DNA from: Muricea muricata | Lineage: Eukaryota; Cnidaria; Anthozoa; Malacalcyonacea; Plexauridae | Reading direction: 5' to 3' | Assembly: GCA_963855995.1 (NCBI GenBank) | Contig: OY979729.1 | Span: forward strand, 8,264,115 to 8,328,114 | Length of the DNA stretch: 64,000 bases | Shown: in pieces, positions 11,301-19,994 of the stretch | Layout: every line of letters begins with the position of its first letter | Numbering within the stretch: the stretch's first letter is position 1 | Position numbers and translations under genes: made by a program | The notes under the pieces: generated by a model | The model's input: only the letters and a program-made list of their open reading frames with translations | Told to the model about the DNA's origin: nothing | The model's database searches: none

Positions 11301-14300
11301 AAACATTACGCGGCTAAATAAAAGCCAATCAAAACAAACTGTACACAAAATGTAGATCACATTGCGTAGAATAATATGTAAGAATAGGACAAACTATCAA
11401 TGTCTCAATATGTCGAAAACCACGAGAGTGAATAGTTTATCACTTGAGTCCTGAAGCCACTGACATTATACCATTCGAGTCCTTGATAATTTGAGTTCTC
11501 TGTCCCATTTCTCGTAACCTGTGTGACTCAAATAAAATATACAATTGCAACTCTGTAAATTTGTTGTCATTTTACTACTAGCCATTATATATTCGTTGAA
11601 ACGAAATCTCATAATTGGAGACTAGGGGCCAGTTGTTCGAAGCCGGTTTAACGTTTACCCTGGATTAAGATTTATCCCATCGTTTTAGTTTTGTGTGTTT
11701 CAATACATCCCTTTCTCTTAAAACTTAAGACAAGAAAACTTCAATCGATCCAGGCAAGATTTATGAAAAAATATTTTCAAGTGTACAAGTAAGCTCTCAG
11801 GAAAATTTCCTCTGGATTTTGAGTTAACCCAAGGTTAAGCTAACCTACTTTCGAACGCCCGGCCCCAGGAGTTGACGACAAGCGACCTCATTCGGGCTGA
11901 TTGCATGGAGTGCCCTCTCGCTGATTAGTTTGTTTGGAATTTTTAGGCCATAAGCGTTGTCCTGGTGTTTCTTCAACATATTCGAAGTATTTTGTCTAAA
12001 GCAACACATTTGACGCAAAACAAAAAGAAAAGGAAAGTCCTGCCACCAGCTCAGGTAATTTACATACTATATACTAGTATCTAGTTTTTCATATCTCTGA
12101 GGATGGTTCTGAAATAGAGTTGAAACACTGCGCGTCCTCAAAGACAAGCGTTAAGTCGTCACGAAAACATTTCGTGCACTTAAATTGGATAAGACTCGCT
12201 ACCAATCCCAGTTGACTCGATAGCTCAATTGGTAGAGCGGCGGTCTAGAAACCCGAAGATGCGAGTTCGAATCCCGCTCGAGACAACGAATTTTTGGTTG
12301 TTCTTTGCAGTGATTAATATGAATCTAGTTTTAAAGATTACATTACCTTGATTTTTTTATTGTCCAGTTGTTTCCGTCAAGAAGAGCAGAGTTTTTTAAG
12401 CACAACTAATCCACGACCAATGTATACACAAGAATAAAAAACGGGCAATATTATGTGGACCCGAGATTGCCGAAACATCTGCAGCCGAAACATCTGCAGT
12501 CGAGATATATTTGTGTGTATCACTGCATATTATCACACTTTAACATTTCTTTGTAATCCCGCCAGTAAAACAACAACTTGGTGGATAAATAGTATTAGTA
12601 GAATTTCTTTAGTAAATAATGATTTTTAAGCATTTTGATTGGTTGCCTGACTAGTAAATATGAGACATTATTTACTAGTTGACATTTTTTGTCAAGTGGC
12701 CGCCAATGAAAGTCAAATGAAAGTCAATGAAAGTTACAAATTTTCCGAAGTAAACTGCATTCCTAAGTGTATTTTATACATGTTTTACTAAAGAAATTAT
12801 ACTAAAACAATTATTCGCCTCAGGCTCAGTGATTATGGTAAATATTCACCTCGACTTCGTCTCGGTGAATATTCGCCAATAATCGCTTTGCCTTCGGCAA
12901 ATAATTGTTAATTATGCCATACATATAGAGATTTACGCGAGGTAAACGGGTGAAATAAAAATCGTATTTTCACTGTGGAGAAGCGGATAAGCGTTTTCAT
13001 TGGCCGTACGATTTTTTTCACTTGTGAAAATTTATCGTATCAGCATTTTGATTGGCTATACGGTTTTTCTCACTAGTGAAGAAAATCGTATTGCCATTTT
13101 GCTCACAACATGGCCGCCGTGTTGGGGAAGGAGCGAAAGGGTATTTGGCTTTTATGTCTAAAAGAAGAAGAGTTTCCCCAATCAAAAACATGAAACGGAA
13201 AGAAGAACAGCTTTGACTCACTATTTAGGCCAAATAACGGAGAAACAAATGGTATGATTCTGTTTTGAGAGTTCAATATTTTTTTTCAACATTGTTCGCC
13301 TTTGACAGGTTTCCAGTTTTAAAATAATCTCTATATGTTTGGCATAGACAAATTACTGCATGGTTGGCTCGTTTGTACGATTTTTATTATGCACTTGTTG
13401 TGAAAGAGCAATCTTTCACAACTCGTGCATAAAAATCGTACGCACTCGCCAACCATGCTGTGTGTGTTATTGCTCAAATTGCCCAATCAAAAAACTCTAT
13501 TTGTTCCACGTGACGATGTGACTTGTCGTGGCGTCGCATGCCCAGTCCCCGGTTTTCAAGCCGCGGCTGTGGTATTGAATTTATCTCACGCGACGTCCCG
13601 CGAGAGCTACACACACCGATTAAAAGCAATGATTTACATATATCATGTAAGTGTATAATATATCATTTATAGACGCTGCGCTCGGGTGATGCGGCAAAAT
13701 ATCAACCACTGATCTATATTACTGGATCGTCATGTGGGATTGAAAAGCAAAGCCGGAAGTAACTCTGCAAATTGTCGCTTGAGGCCTCACTTTACTATAC
13801 ATTTATATTGCGGAATCACAGATTTGCGGGCTTTTTTGCTCTTGCGTGTCACGGATCAGACTGATTTTTACATCGCACAGATAGAAGCACACGGAAAGTA
13901 TTTTTAGCAAACGATTTCAGTTGTTTTGGCATGACAACATAAAAAAACCTCATTTGAAAGTTCCAAGGAGTGTTCGGGTTGATATTTTGCCGAATCACCC
14001 GAGCGGAGGGTCTGTATTTATATGTTCAGTGCTCAGTTGCTAAATTCATCACTCCCGCGCGATACACTTTTGACGAATAGGAAGCGAGAATAACTGAACT
14101 TTGGCGAAATATTCACACCATTGGCTAACAACACCACGGTATTTTCAGTAAGAAATATATTTTCCTGCACAATATCCAGGAAGGTAAATTTCAGTGATGT
14201 GTTGCGTTGTTTATGAATCATGGGAATTTTTTTTCAGAAAGAGTTCTCAGAAGCTTATCAATCTTTTGCTGATTCTCTTTATTCGGTGATGTCTGGTATC

Positions 14301-15057
14301 CACAATAACTTATTAGACGAACAACTTCTTCATTTAACGGAAGATTTAACCACCTTGGACATGAACGAGTTGTACAAATTGGTAAGAATATATCCCATTC
14401 CATCATTAAGGGGGGAGAGAGCACTGGGCAACACAAAACGTGCATGGGTTGTTGAACATTTAAATAGCGTTACCTCCCCCCTCACCCTCATTCAATGTCG
14501 GATTGTCAATCCAGCAAACTGTGATGGCTGTTGATACTCGTGCCTTAAACTTGAGACAAAATTGGGGGAGGGTGAGAAGACGGTATTTTTCCGCAGAGGA
14601 AAGTTATGGGCGGGCATATGAAACCGCATGTGTCCCAAATACTTTTGCAAATGATTGTAGTTGCCTAGAAAATGTATCCTCGACAGGGTTGTTGCAAGTT
14701 CTCACAAGACTTGTTGCAAGTTGATTGTCCAAACGTGTTACCCACAGGCTTGCTGCAAGTTGTTTCAACAAGGTGCAAGAAGTTAGTAAATTGTTTTGAC
14801 AGACTCGTTGCAACTTGATGACTTGTCACTTGCAACAAGCCTGCAACATCGGCTCGACTGTGTAGTTGGAAAACATGCATGTTGCCACAGCAAAGAAACC
14901 CTCCACAATTTTAGTCTTGAATTTTCTTATTTAGACCGACAGCGGACTTTCGACGGAGATTTGGGACAAAATGCAATATAGCTACAAAACGTCTGTCAAG
15001 GGGATATCTGATGTCTACAAGGTCAAGTTGGACTTTTTGAAAACTCTTTTTATTTAA
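2240..15057 (+). CDS. NAA25: NAA25 (NatB auxiliary subunit), C-terminal half, 13 exons
   Basis: NAA25 (yeast Mdm20) is the TPR-type auxiliary subunit that anchors the NAA20 catalytic subunit to ribosomes. NatB acetylates N-termini starting Met-Asp, Met-Glu, Met-Asn or Met-Gln in the cytosol. Exons: 2240-2309, 3302-3401, 4033-4080, 4227-4330, 5356-5417, 6267-6336, 6813-6855, 7096-7323, 8300-8426, 10338-10435, 11947-12054, 14238-14381, 14935-15057. All have AG/GT borders and the phases match throughout, giving about 440 residues and a TAA stop. Family-like blocks occur in the order I recall for animal NAA25: MDVKHILYDTLG, FYQSNRKD, SYKYGSF, LQDNRDLEIL, YGPLPTRWNGY, ESLVLLLEAISVVL, a KKKRK basic run, then a helical C-terminus. 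The match is from memory, not a database search. The first exon enters in phase 1, so the N-terminal half lies upstream of the window. AATAAA follows at 15191. Confidence 0.9.
2637..3045. mobile_element. Fold-back element with a perfect 24-bp hairpin
   Basis: The ends carry inverted copies of TTAACAATTAGATTAC and TTTCTATGCGGTG. Inside, 2883-2906 and 2922-2945 are perfect inverted 24-mers around a GGCTTCGCCTT loop. A half-copy of the same family sits at 16554-16620. It lies in a NAA25 intron. Confidence 0.6.
3302..3401 (+). CDS. NAA25: NAA25 exon b
   Basis: Acceptor CTTGTCATTTCAG, donor GTGAGT. One base completes a Gly codon, then SNISRYAAPLGHFEYAKDF... to NRKD; ends in phase 0. This is a TPR-like helical pair. 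Confidence 0.88.
3468..3533. repeat. 27-bp tandem repeat, about 2.4 copies
   Basis: The unit starts AGATATTCACTTGATATCC. The first two copies (3468-3494, 3495-3521) differ by one base; a partial third follows. Confidence 0.8.
4033..4080 (+). CDS. NAA25: NAA25 exon c (16 codons)
   Basis: Acceptor ATTCTTTCTAG, donor GTAATA. Encodes TPEYVISSYKYGSFQK, the counterpart of the family's SEYIIQAYKYGAFEK block. Phase 0 on both sides. Confidence 0.88.
4081..4260. repeat. Imperfect tandem copies overlapping an exon start
   Basis: The motif TTTTCAGAAGAAATT ... AAGAATTC recurs about three times in the intron between exons c and d and runs into exon d itself, which begins ATAATTGAGATCTTAAATTT. Confidence 0.65.
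4227..4330 (+). CDS. NAA25: NAA25 exon d
   Basis: Acceptor TGTTTTTTTAG, donor GTAAAC. Encodes IIEILNFQKKLENSFFY... to DVVLLAN and ends in phase 2. Its length agrees residue-for-residue with the vertebrate block I recall. Near-copies of its first 35 bases lie in the preceding intron. Confidence 0.85.
4444..4628. mobile_element. Fold-back MITE in NAA25 intron
   Basis: Inverted arms share ACACGGACG, AGCCGGAAGT, TTGCGTCGTTA and ATGGCGAATGATGGCGTCAG with a short unique centre. No coding capacity. Confidence 0.7.
4863..4965. mobile_element. Small palindromic element, GCCTTCGGC type
   Basis: TGTTTTACTAAAGAAATTAT followed by CAATTATTCGCC and a mirrored GGCGAATAATCG. A second, longer copy lies at 12781-12920. 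Confidence 0.6.
5356..5417 (+). CDS. NAA25: NAA25 exon e
   Basis: Acceptor CTTTATTTCAG, then one base finishing a Ser codon and ASSIREIFVDQKLPEDFEKS. Ends in phase 1 with G. A second frame is open, but only this one matches both neighbours. Confidence 0.85.
5762..6072. mobile_element. Fold-back element, about 310 bp
   Basis: Arms share CTTCTCTACGCTC, AGAGACCC and GGAGCCAC-type blocks in opposite orientation. A related fragment is at 1255-1400. Located in the NAA25 intron before exon f. Confidence 0.6.
6187..6234. repeat. 24-bp direct repeat, two copies
   Basis: ATTTTAGGATATCGYTACGA is repeated with one base difference, just upstream of the exon f acceptor. Confidence 0.6.
6267..6336 (+). 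CDS. NAA25: NAA25 exon f
   Basis: Acceptor TTTTCCTTCACAG, donor GTATAT. After the split Asp codon it encodes SWLDKLQDNRDLEILDTWNE... The DNRDL motif is characteristic of animal NAA25. Ends in phase 2. Confidence 0.9.
6813..6855 (+). CDS. NAA25: NAA25 exon g (43 nt)
   Basis: Acceptor TTTCTCTTTTAG, donor GTATGC. The split Arg codon is followed by HSSEEARKTSFQHE, ending in phase 0. Too short to be seen as an open frame alone; supported by phase and order. Confidence 0.82.
7096..7323 (+). CDS. NAA25: NAA25 exon h (76 codons)
   Basis: Acceptor TTTTCTTTTCTGTAG, donor GTAAGT. Starts LLWLKLRLITIKAV, as in the family's LWLRIRSLTLRLI block, followed by a Ser/Asn-rich linker and a helical end (QELQDLFTEVRNSELICKR). 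Phase 0 to 0. Confidence 0.9.
7405..7566. repeat. Degenerate CCTAAYCCTAAY minisatellite
   Basis: About 160 bp of irregular 6- and 12-base units built on AATCCTAACC / AATCCTATCC, within an intron. It is too irregular to be a telomeric array. Confidence 0.7.
7604..8067. mobile_element. 464-bp element with GGGCCGTC ends and flanking duplication
   Basis: Left end GGGCCGTCACTAGAACGC; right end GCGCTCTAGCGACGGCCC. It is flanked by GACTCGTATTCA (7592-7603) and GGCTCGTATTCA (8068-8079), a possible target duplication with one mismatch. Interior hairpins carry TTCGCCTTCGGC. Related sequence occurs at about 17885 and 20490. Confidence 0.65.
8300..8426 (+). CDS. NAA25: NAA25 exon i
   Basis: Acceptor TTTTTCTTCCAG, donor GTAATG. 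Encodes FPLYGPLPTRWNGYLDG..., the conserved GP(V/L)PTR block. Ends in phase 1. Confidence 0.9.
9109..9269. mobile_element. Fold-back MITE, about 160 bp
   Basis: GGAAGTTAATGAGATATTTT and neighbours are repeated in inverse orientation on both sides of a roughly 15-base centre near 9180. The ends are AG-rich. Confidence 0.7.
9541..9975. repeat. GATGTTGGATGGTGTT minisatellite, interrupted
   Basis: Irregular units of GATGNTGTTRGATG fill 9541-9722 and resume at 9918-9975. The break is caused by the small transposon at 9724-9917. Confidence 0.75.
9724..9917. mobile_element. Mariner-type MITE (CAATCGTCGACAAAA ends)
   Basis: Terminal inverted repeats CAATCGTCGACAAAA / TTTTGTCGACGATTG, each bordered by TA (9722-9723, 9918-9919), fit a Tc1/mariner-like 194-bp element. 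It is inserted in the minisatellite. Confidence 0.75.
10040..10270. repeat. Irregular TTGTTACAAGTTG-word repeat
   Basis: Loosely spaced words such as GTTACAACTTG, AACTTGTTGG and CAAGTTG in both orientations. A similar tract is at 14680-14870. Confidence 0.45.
10338..10435 (+). CDS. NAA25: NAA25 exon j
   Basis: Acceptor TTTGTTTCCTGCTAG, donor GTATGT. The split Asp codon is followed by NATLCSNSLTFEDNG... to ESLVLLLE, ending in phase 0. Confidence 0.87.
10483..11070. mobile_element. Composite of two related fold-back MITEs
   Basis: Two palindromic copies (10491-10641 and 10911-11060) both begin GAGGTTCAGATTTGACTTCC and end with its complement. The outer flanks TATTATTAGA and TCTAATAATA are inverted relative to each other, so the pair may have moved as one unit. 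Confidence 0.65.
11134..11290. repeat. Dispersed repeat copy 1 of 3
   Basis: The block TGCCAG ... GCAGT ... TTTTTTCACTACCTGAAACG ... TTTCGAGCAAAGAGCCTTCG resembles 41345-41480 and 61750-61880. Family not identified. Confidence 0.5.
11626..11865. mobile_element. GGGCC-ended MITE in NAA25 intron
   Basis: Left GGGCCAGTTGTTCGAAG..., right ...CTTTCGAACGCCCGGCCC, with mirrored TTTAACC/GGTTAA blocks. It belongs with the 240-bp element at 38681-38920 (same ends and length). Confidence 0.65.
11947..12054 (+). CDS. NAA25: NAA25 exon k
   Basis: Acceptor TTGGAATTTTTAG, donor GTAATT. Encodes AISVVLVFLQHIRSILS..., then a basic run (NKKKRK) and LPPAQ, as in the family's ETISVILW ... polylysine ... MPP region. 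Phase 0 to 0. Confidence 0.88.
12214..12285 (+). pseudogene. tRNA-Tyr-like sequence (tRNA relic or SINE head)
   Basis: The A-box region TAGCTCAATTGGTAGAGCGG and B-box GAGTTCGAATCCC are well placed. The acceptor strands GACTCGA / TCGAGAC pair with one mismatch. The body resembles eukaryotic tRNA-Tyr, but the anticodon loop (CTAGAAA) is not GTA-containing and its stem does not close properly. A decayed gene or the head of a tRNA-derived SINE. Confidence 0.6.
12781..12920. mobile_element. Palindromic element, copy of 4863-4965 family
   Basis: Starts TGTTTTACTAAAGAAATTAT as at 4863; contains CGAATAATTG-type mirrored blocks and a central GTGAATATTC palindrome. Confidence 0.6.
13358..13459. repeat. 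Hairpin, about 45-bp arms
   Basis: GCATGGTTGGCTCG ... GTACGATTTTTAT is mirrored as ATAAAAATCGTACGCACTCG ... CCAACCATGC around a short centre. Confidence 0.65.
13671..14013. mobile_element. Inverted-repeat element just before NAA25 exon l
   Basis: AGACGCTGCGCTCGGGTGAT...CAAAATATCAACC at the left is mirrored by GGTTGATATTTTG...ATCACCCGAGCGGAGGGTCT at the right, with about 260 bp between. Confidence 0.65.
14238..14381 (+). CDS. NAA25: NAA25 exon l
   Basis: Acceptor GAATTTTTTTTCAG, donor GTAAGA. Encodes 48 residues starting KEFSEAYQSFADSLYSV, helical throughout. Phase 0 to 0. Confidence 0.87.
14680..14870. repeat. Irregular GTTGCAAGTTG-word repeat
   Basis: Repeated words GTTGCAAGTT, CTTGTTGCAAG and TTGCAACAAG in both orientations, in the last NAA25 intron. 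Confidence 0.5.
14935..15057 (+). CDS. NAA25: NAA25 terminal exon with stop
   Basis: Acceptor TTTTCTTATTTAG. Encodes TDSGLSTEIWDKMQYSYKTS... and ends KTLFI-stop (TAA 15055-15057). The position and spacing of the amphipathic C-terminal helix resemble the family's end. Confidence 0.88.
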   Translation, partial: TDSGLSTEIWDKMQYSYKTSVKGISDVYKVKLDFLKTLFI

Positions 15058-15190
15058 AATTTTAATCAAACACAGATTTCCAGTGGCAATGTAAAAATAG
15101 GTACGCTTTCTGCGCTAGCAGAAAATTTTTTGGATAGGCTAATTACGGTGGGAGTTTTGTAGCCGCAATGAAATATTATTTACCTTCGTA

Positions 15191-15196
15191 AATAAA
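15191..15196 (+). promoter_or_regulatory. Likely NAA25 poly(A) signal
   Basis: AATAAA lies 134 bases after the NAA25 stop and is the first canonical signal downstream. Confidence 0.55.
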
Positions 15197-15467
15197 TGGT
15201 AGCCTGATGACAGACCTTTTTTAAGTTCCTTCTACACGACCGAATGTTCTTTTTGCCGTGCAAATTGGGTATTCTTGACAATTTGTCAAAAAATTTCGTA
15301 ATTTACATGGTCGAAAAACATTTGTATAACATTATTTTGTATTTATGTAATATTATAATATTAATTTATATAATGTGTGGTTACTTAAGCGCGGTTACAA
15401 AGCTCCTAAGAAATTTCTTGTCTGCGCTGAGCGTGGGCCTGTATTATTACCATGGATTATTACACGC

Positions 15468-15474
<7 letters not shown>

Positions 15475-15546
<72 letters not shown>
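15475..15546. repeat. (AT)n microsatellite
   Basis: Uninterrupted AT dinucleotides. The Tyr-Ile open frames here are meaningless. Confidence 0.95.
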
Positions 15547-15550
<4 letters not shown>

Positions 15551-15564
15551 TATATAGTTGACAG

Positions 15565-16035
15565 TAAGATACTGAAAATACACCGTAAGATATTTTCCAT
15601 ATCTTCACTAGTGAAGATATCGATCACGTGATCATTTCCCGCCAATAATTTTGTATTTTCAAAATGGCGATATTTGTAAGAGCAGCGAACATATTTTCAC
15701 CTTTGTTTAAAGAAAAAAACTACATGTTTGTGCCGAAAAAATGGAGATAATACAAGAAAGCACTAAAATGATGAACAGGTATTGTTTTAGCTTAAATAAT
15801 ATTGAAATAAAGCCATGTTTTTAGCATTATTGATCGAAAATTAATATTACTGACTTGGGTCTTAAATTGTTTACAACTATATAATAAACAGAACATTACA
15901 CGGCGGTTTGAAGATATGAATTTTATCTTCTCGTGGTGAAAACAATATTTTACTCACTCGCTGCGCTCGTTCGTAAAATATTGTTTTAACCACTCGAAGA
16001 TAAAATTCATATCTTCGCACCGCCGTGTAATATCC
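15565..16035. mobile_element. Fold-back element with a 137-bp palindrome
   Basis: The right part (15895-16031) is an imperfect palindrome: ATTACACGGCGG ... AAAACAATATTTTAC mirrored to the right. The left part contains TCTTCACTAGTGAAGAT. A diverged relative (CTAGTGAAGATATG ... GTGTAATATCCTCTATATAT) occurs at 57350-57520. Confidence 0.55.
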
Positions 16036-16055
16036 TCTATATATATGTATTTATT

Positions 16056-16196
16056 TATTTATTTATTCATATCATTTCTTAATAATATTTACAAATCGCT
16101 ACTCAGAGTTTCACGCTAATGCGAAAATCGCATTAGCGTGAAACTCTGAGTAGCGATTTGTAAATATTATTAAGAAATGATATGAATAAATAAATA
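16056..16196. repeat. Perfect hairpin, 69-bp arms, 3-nt loop
   Basis: The arms 16056-16124 and 16128-16196 are exact reverse complements around AAA. It lies between two long AT tracts. Confidence 0.9.
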
Positions 16197-16261
16197 TTTT
16201 TGCTCTGTTAATTCATTATCATCGAGCGCTCTTCATATTTACAACTAAATTGTATCTACAT

Positions 16262-16556
<295 letters not shown>

Positions 16557-16624
16557 ACAATTAGATTACTTGCTCTCGATTTCTATGCGGTGATAGTTGA
16601 TGAGGGCGAAGCCCGATATATATA

Positions 16625-17623
16625 CAGTAGGTGCCAAAAGTATGAGTCCAGACCAATTTTTGTGAAGAAACAGAGATAAGATTATATCCGGAATTTTTAA
16701 GTGCTCAAACATGCTCATTTCGCGTCCTCAAACTATCTGCATTAGTTATACTCAAATGTACATTATGCTTTACGATTGCTTCCAGCATTTTTGCTTTAAA
16801 TTTTTTACCACATTTAGTGGCAACAATAGTTAATTTGGTCCTATACATACATGAACATAAAGGATAACTAAAGATTTTAATCAAGTTACAGGACAAATGG
16901 TTACCCGGAATGATCTGAAAGGTTGAGTCATAGTCGATTATTGCGTCCTGAAAATAAGCATATATAATCGATTGTTATGGAGACATCCTAAAATCAAAAT
17001 AAAATGTTAGATGGAGACATCCTAAGAGATCATGGATCAGGGTCCAATTGACCCTGATACAGAGTTATCATTTTTATTACGGTTTTCAATAAAGTTGGGG
17101 ATATTTGTATGACAAAAAGTATTGAATTTCTAAGAAAACATAAATACCATCAGATTCTACAAAGGCGTACTACTTTATCGTTTAGGAAAAGCCTATGTAG
17201 AAAATGATTTACACTTTTCTGATTTGTGTGTTTTAAGAAGATACGAAAACCAAGATAATTTAGTGCTCATGCAGTATTTCCCCATCAATCTCCTAAAGTT
17301 TATCAAATTTCAAACTATTAGCAACATTTTAAAGAAAAAATCAAATGGGTAACTAGGAGCCAAGACAAGCCATGGGATGTAATTGCTCCTTGTTAGAGTG
17401 ATATTTCACATTGACAATACTCAATCTATTGTGAAATCAATAGAACAAGATATTTCAAAGGGAACGATTTCAGACATCAAGTACTAAAATTATGTAGTTA
17501 CTTGTTTAAATTACTTGATTTAGAAAAAATACTTGTGTTGTGATGCAGAGTGGTAATGCTAGCTATGTAAAATGACAAAAAACAATTAAGTGTCAACTGG
17601 ACTCATACTTTTGGCACCTACTG
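16625..17623. mobile_element. Tc1/mariner-like non-autonomous element, 999 bp
   Basis: Perfect 27-base terminal inverted repeats start CAGTAGGTGCCAAAAGTAT at the left and are mirrored at the right. TA flanks both ends (16623-16624, 17624-17625). The interior has no readable transposase, so it is non-autonomous or decayed. It split a copy of the 2637-3045 family. Confidence 0.85.
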
Positions 17624-17819
17624 TATATATACCTTGTATTACAATCCGCGTAGCACTAGAATACGCGCAGGGCTGCCTGCACCAATTTTAGTACTGCGCA
17701 AAATATAATTCGCGCGAAAAGCCTTGTGGTGGTACATGGAAAACCTGTTGTTAATATAGCAAATCAGTTGATTTATTGACGCGTGTATACTTTGACATGT
17801 ATTTTAAGTTGTCCTAGTA

Positions 17820-18560
17820 AATGAATAGTAAACAAGACGCCTGCTGAGGCGTTCACTCCGCCTGCCAAAACGAAAATGGGCACAAGGCTGTCACTAGAGC
17901 GTTCATTGGGGATGGGGTATATTCACTTATTTGTGTTCTGCCCAACGAACTCCTTTTTAAATCAGTTATTATTAGGGTATTTCCAAGGCATTTTAAGACG
18001 TTGCTAGCACATCTTATGTAATCACTAAGATAACCAAAAATCAATGTCTAAGTGACTTGCCAGGCACTCTGTCCAGAGTCCTAGTAAGATTGCATTTTTT
18101 AGAATTTAATTTAAATTAGACTTTCATAGTACATATATTAAACAAGATTCTTTTGTCACAATACCACCAACATATGGCTGTTTTATTTTTGGGTAATTGG
18201 AAGTAAAGAAAGTTTTACTAAAAGTGTATACAATACATAGATATATTAACCTGATAGCATCATTTAAATCAATTCTGTAGCACACTGCCTGAAGTCTCCA
18301 CGATATATTAATTTGTTGGGAACTTTAGACTAGCTAACATATGTATTTCTGAAATTGGAATGTAAAATGTCTCTTAACTTTATAATTGTATGAGATCCCA
18401 CAAGCAAATAAATCATTTTGCACGAAATATCAGCATCTCAACATTGGTATAGAAATATTTCTATTTCCAAGGAAAGAAATCACAACGAATACTTTGTGAT
18501 TAGAATTGGGGACATATTTCCTAGACTCACTCCTTGATCATGGAATGATCGATGTAGTCT
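17820..18560. repeat. Interspersed repeat, uninterrupted copy
   Basis: Begins near CAAGACGCCTGCTGAGGCGT. It matches 20425-20824 followed by 26772-26862 and then 28466-28556. This copy lacks the BEL insertion and the 1.6-kb minisatellite insertion, so it shows the ancestral order. Confidence 0.75.
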
Positions 18561-18579
18561 ATCAAAATTTGCCGTTTTA

Positions 18580-18756
18580 CATCAGTGAGAACTATAAAGG
18601 TCTGAAATTCTATGGGGTGGTAAGGGTGGCGGGGTGGTTAGTGGGATTAGTTACAACTGTAAGTACCCAATACTAGTTTATAATTTGTGCATTTACCTCT
18701 ACTAACTATATATAGAGGTGAGTGTATTTCAGACCTTTATAGTTCTCACTGATGTC
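18580..18756. repeat. Fold-back with CATCAGTGAGAACTATAAAG arms
   Basis: Left ACATCAGTGAGAACTATAAA and GGTCTGAAAT are mirrored at 18726-18756. A third partial copy of the arm is at 19080-19105. Confidence 0.7.
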
Positions 18757-18757
18757 T

Positions 18758-19073
18758 AGTAATTACGGTTAGCCTTACGGTTAACATTAGGTAAGTTTAT
18801 ATGGCATGCGCACAAGGTAACTCTAGTCCACTATAGTTAGTTCATTGAGAGTTGCCTCAGTTAACTAATTTAACCCTAGTCTTCCTTAATAGTAGACTGG
18901 AGTTACGTTAGTCAACTGAAGCAGGAGTTTACTAACGTAACTCCAGTCTACTATTTATTAAGGAAGACTAGAGTTAACTTAATTGAGGCAACTCTTAATG
19001 AACTAACTATAGTGGACTAGAGTTACCTTCTGCGCATGCCATATAAACTTAACTAGTGTTAACCGTAAGACTA
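18758..19073. repeat. Large imperfect palindrome rich in GTAACTCTAGTCTAC
   Basis: Arms of about 150 bp centre near 18917. Both contain GGCATGCGC, CTAGTCCACTATAGTTAGTT and CTTCCTTAATA-type blocks in opposite orientation. Confidence 0.75.
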
Positions 19074-19118
19074 GACAACAGTGAGCACTATAGAGATCTG
19101 AAATACTATGGGCTGGCA

Positions 19119-19252
19119 AGGTAACTGTAGTCTAGCTTGCCGGTAGACTAGATTTACGTCAGTTAACTAAGGTAGAGTTATCCGTAGTAACTCTACCTTA
19201 GCTAAACTAACGTAACTCTAGTCTACTACCAAGGTAGACTACAGTTACCTTA
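19119..19252. repeat. Second palindrome with the same motif
   Basis: AAGGTAACTGTAGTCTA ... GGTAGACTAGA mirrored as TCTAGTCTACTACC ... TAGACTACAGTTACCTT. Confidence 0.7.
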
Positions 19253-19344
19253 GTAAACTTACTTTTGTAAGTGTCCAATACTAGTTTATAATTAGTACAC
19301 TTACCTCCAGTATAGTTAGAATATGTCAGTCGCTGCACATCTTG

Positions 19345-19410
19345 CATGGCTCCAGGAATTGAACCTGAAAACCTAATTAGGTCCACTCTAATTAGGTACC
19401 CTCCAGGGCC
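19345..19410 (-). other. tRNA-like B-box fragment
   Basis: On the minus strand GGTTCAATTCCTGGAGCCA resembles a tRNA T-arm and 3' end, but no proper A-box or anticodon stem precedes it. Possibly a SINE remnant. Confidence 0.25.
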
Positions 19411-19437
19411 TTTTTTTGTAAAACTTAGTAAAAAGGT

Positions 19438-19523
19438 TACAGGCGTGACAGAACAAAATGCAGTAGAAAATAAGGTGGTATATCACTATATTCTCTACTA
19501 TGTTTTGCTATGTCACGCCTGCA
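19438..19523. repeat. Hairpin, GCAGGCGTGACA arms
   Basis: TACAGGCGTGACAGAACAAA is mirrored by TTTTGCTATGTCACGCCTGC over 86 bp. Confidence 0.65.
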
Positions 19524-19994
19524 ATGTTATTGCTATGTTTTTGTGTGTCTCAACCATCATAACATAAGCGAAAATTAAACATATTTACTAGCATATTAGA
19601 CTACAGTCTACTTCTATACTACAGGTATACTTAGGTAACACCTATACCTAGTATAGTTAAAGCATATAGTTACTATATAGTTATATTTAACCTTAGTCTG
19701 TACAGTATTGTCAGGCCTGTAACCATCGGTATGCTACGGAGCCCCCCATATTTTTTTCCATAAATTCCGACATTTTAAAAAGATACCACATTTTTTTTTA
19801 AATTCCAGCTTTATTTTTAAAATTCCAACTTTTTATCATACTTTGAATGAGAATTATTTTATAATCTGATTCATTGCGAGAACAGCTAGTTAGCCAGCCA
19901 CAATGACTTAATATTTATGCCTATTTGCTCCGTCGTCTTTCTATATATCCATTTTGTTACCATGCTGTTACACCACATGAATATATACCAGCTA

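Larger units (their letters stand above)
12055..14237. other. Large NAA25 intron made of repeats
   Basis: Contains the tRNA-like relic (12214-12285), palindromic elements (12781-12920, 13358-13459, 13671-14013) and a GAAACATCTGCAGYCGA doublet near 12470-12505. I found no coding exon. Confidence 0.6.
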
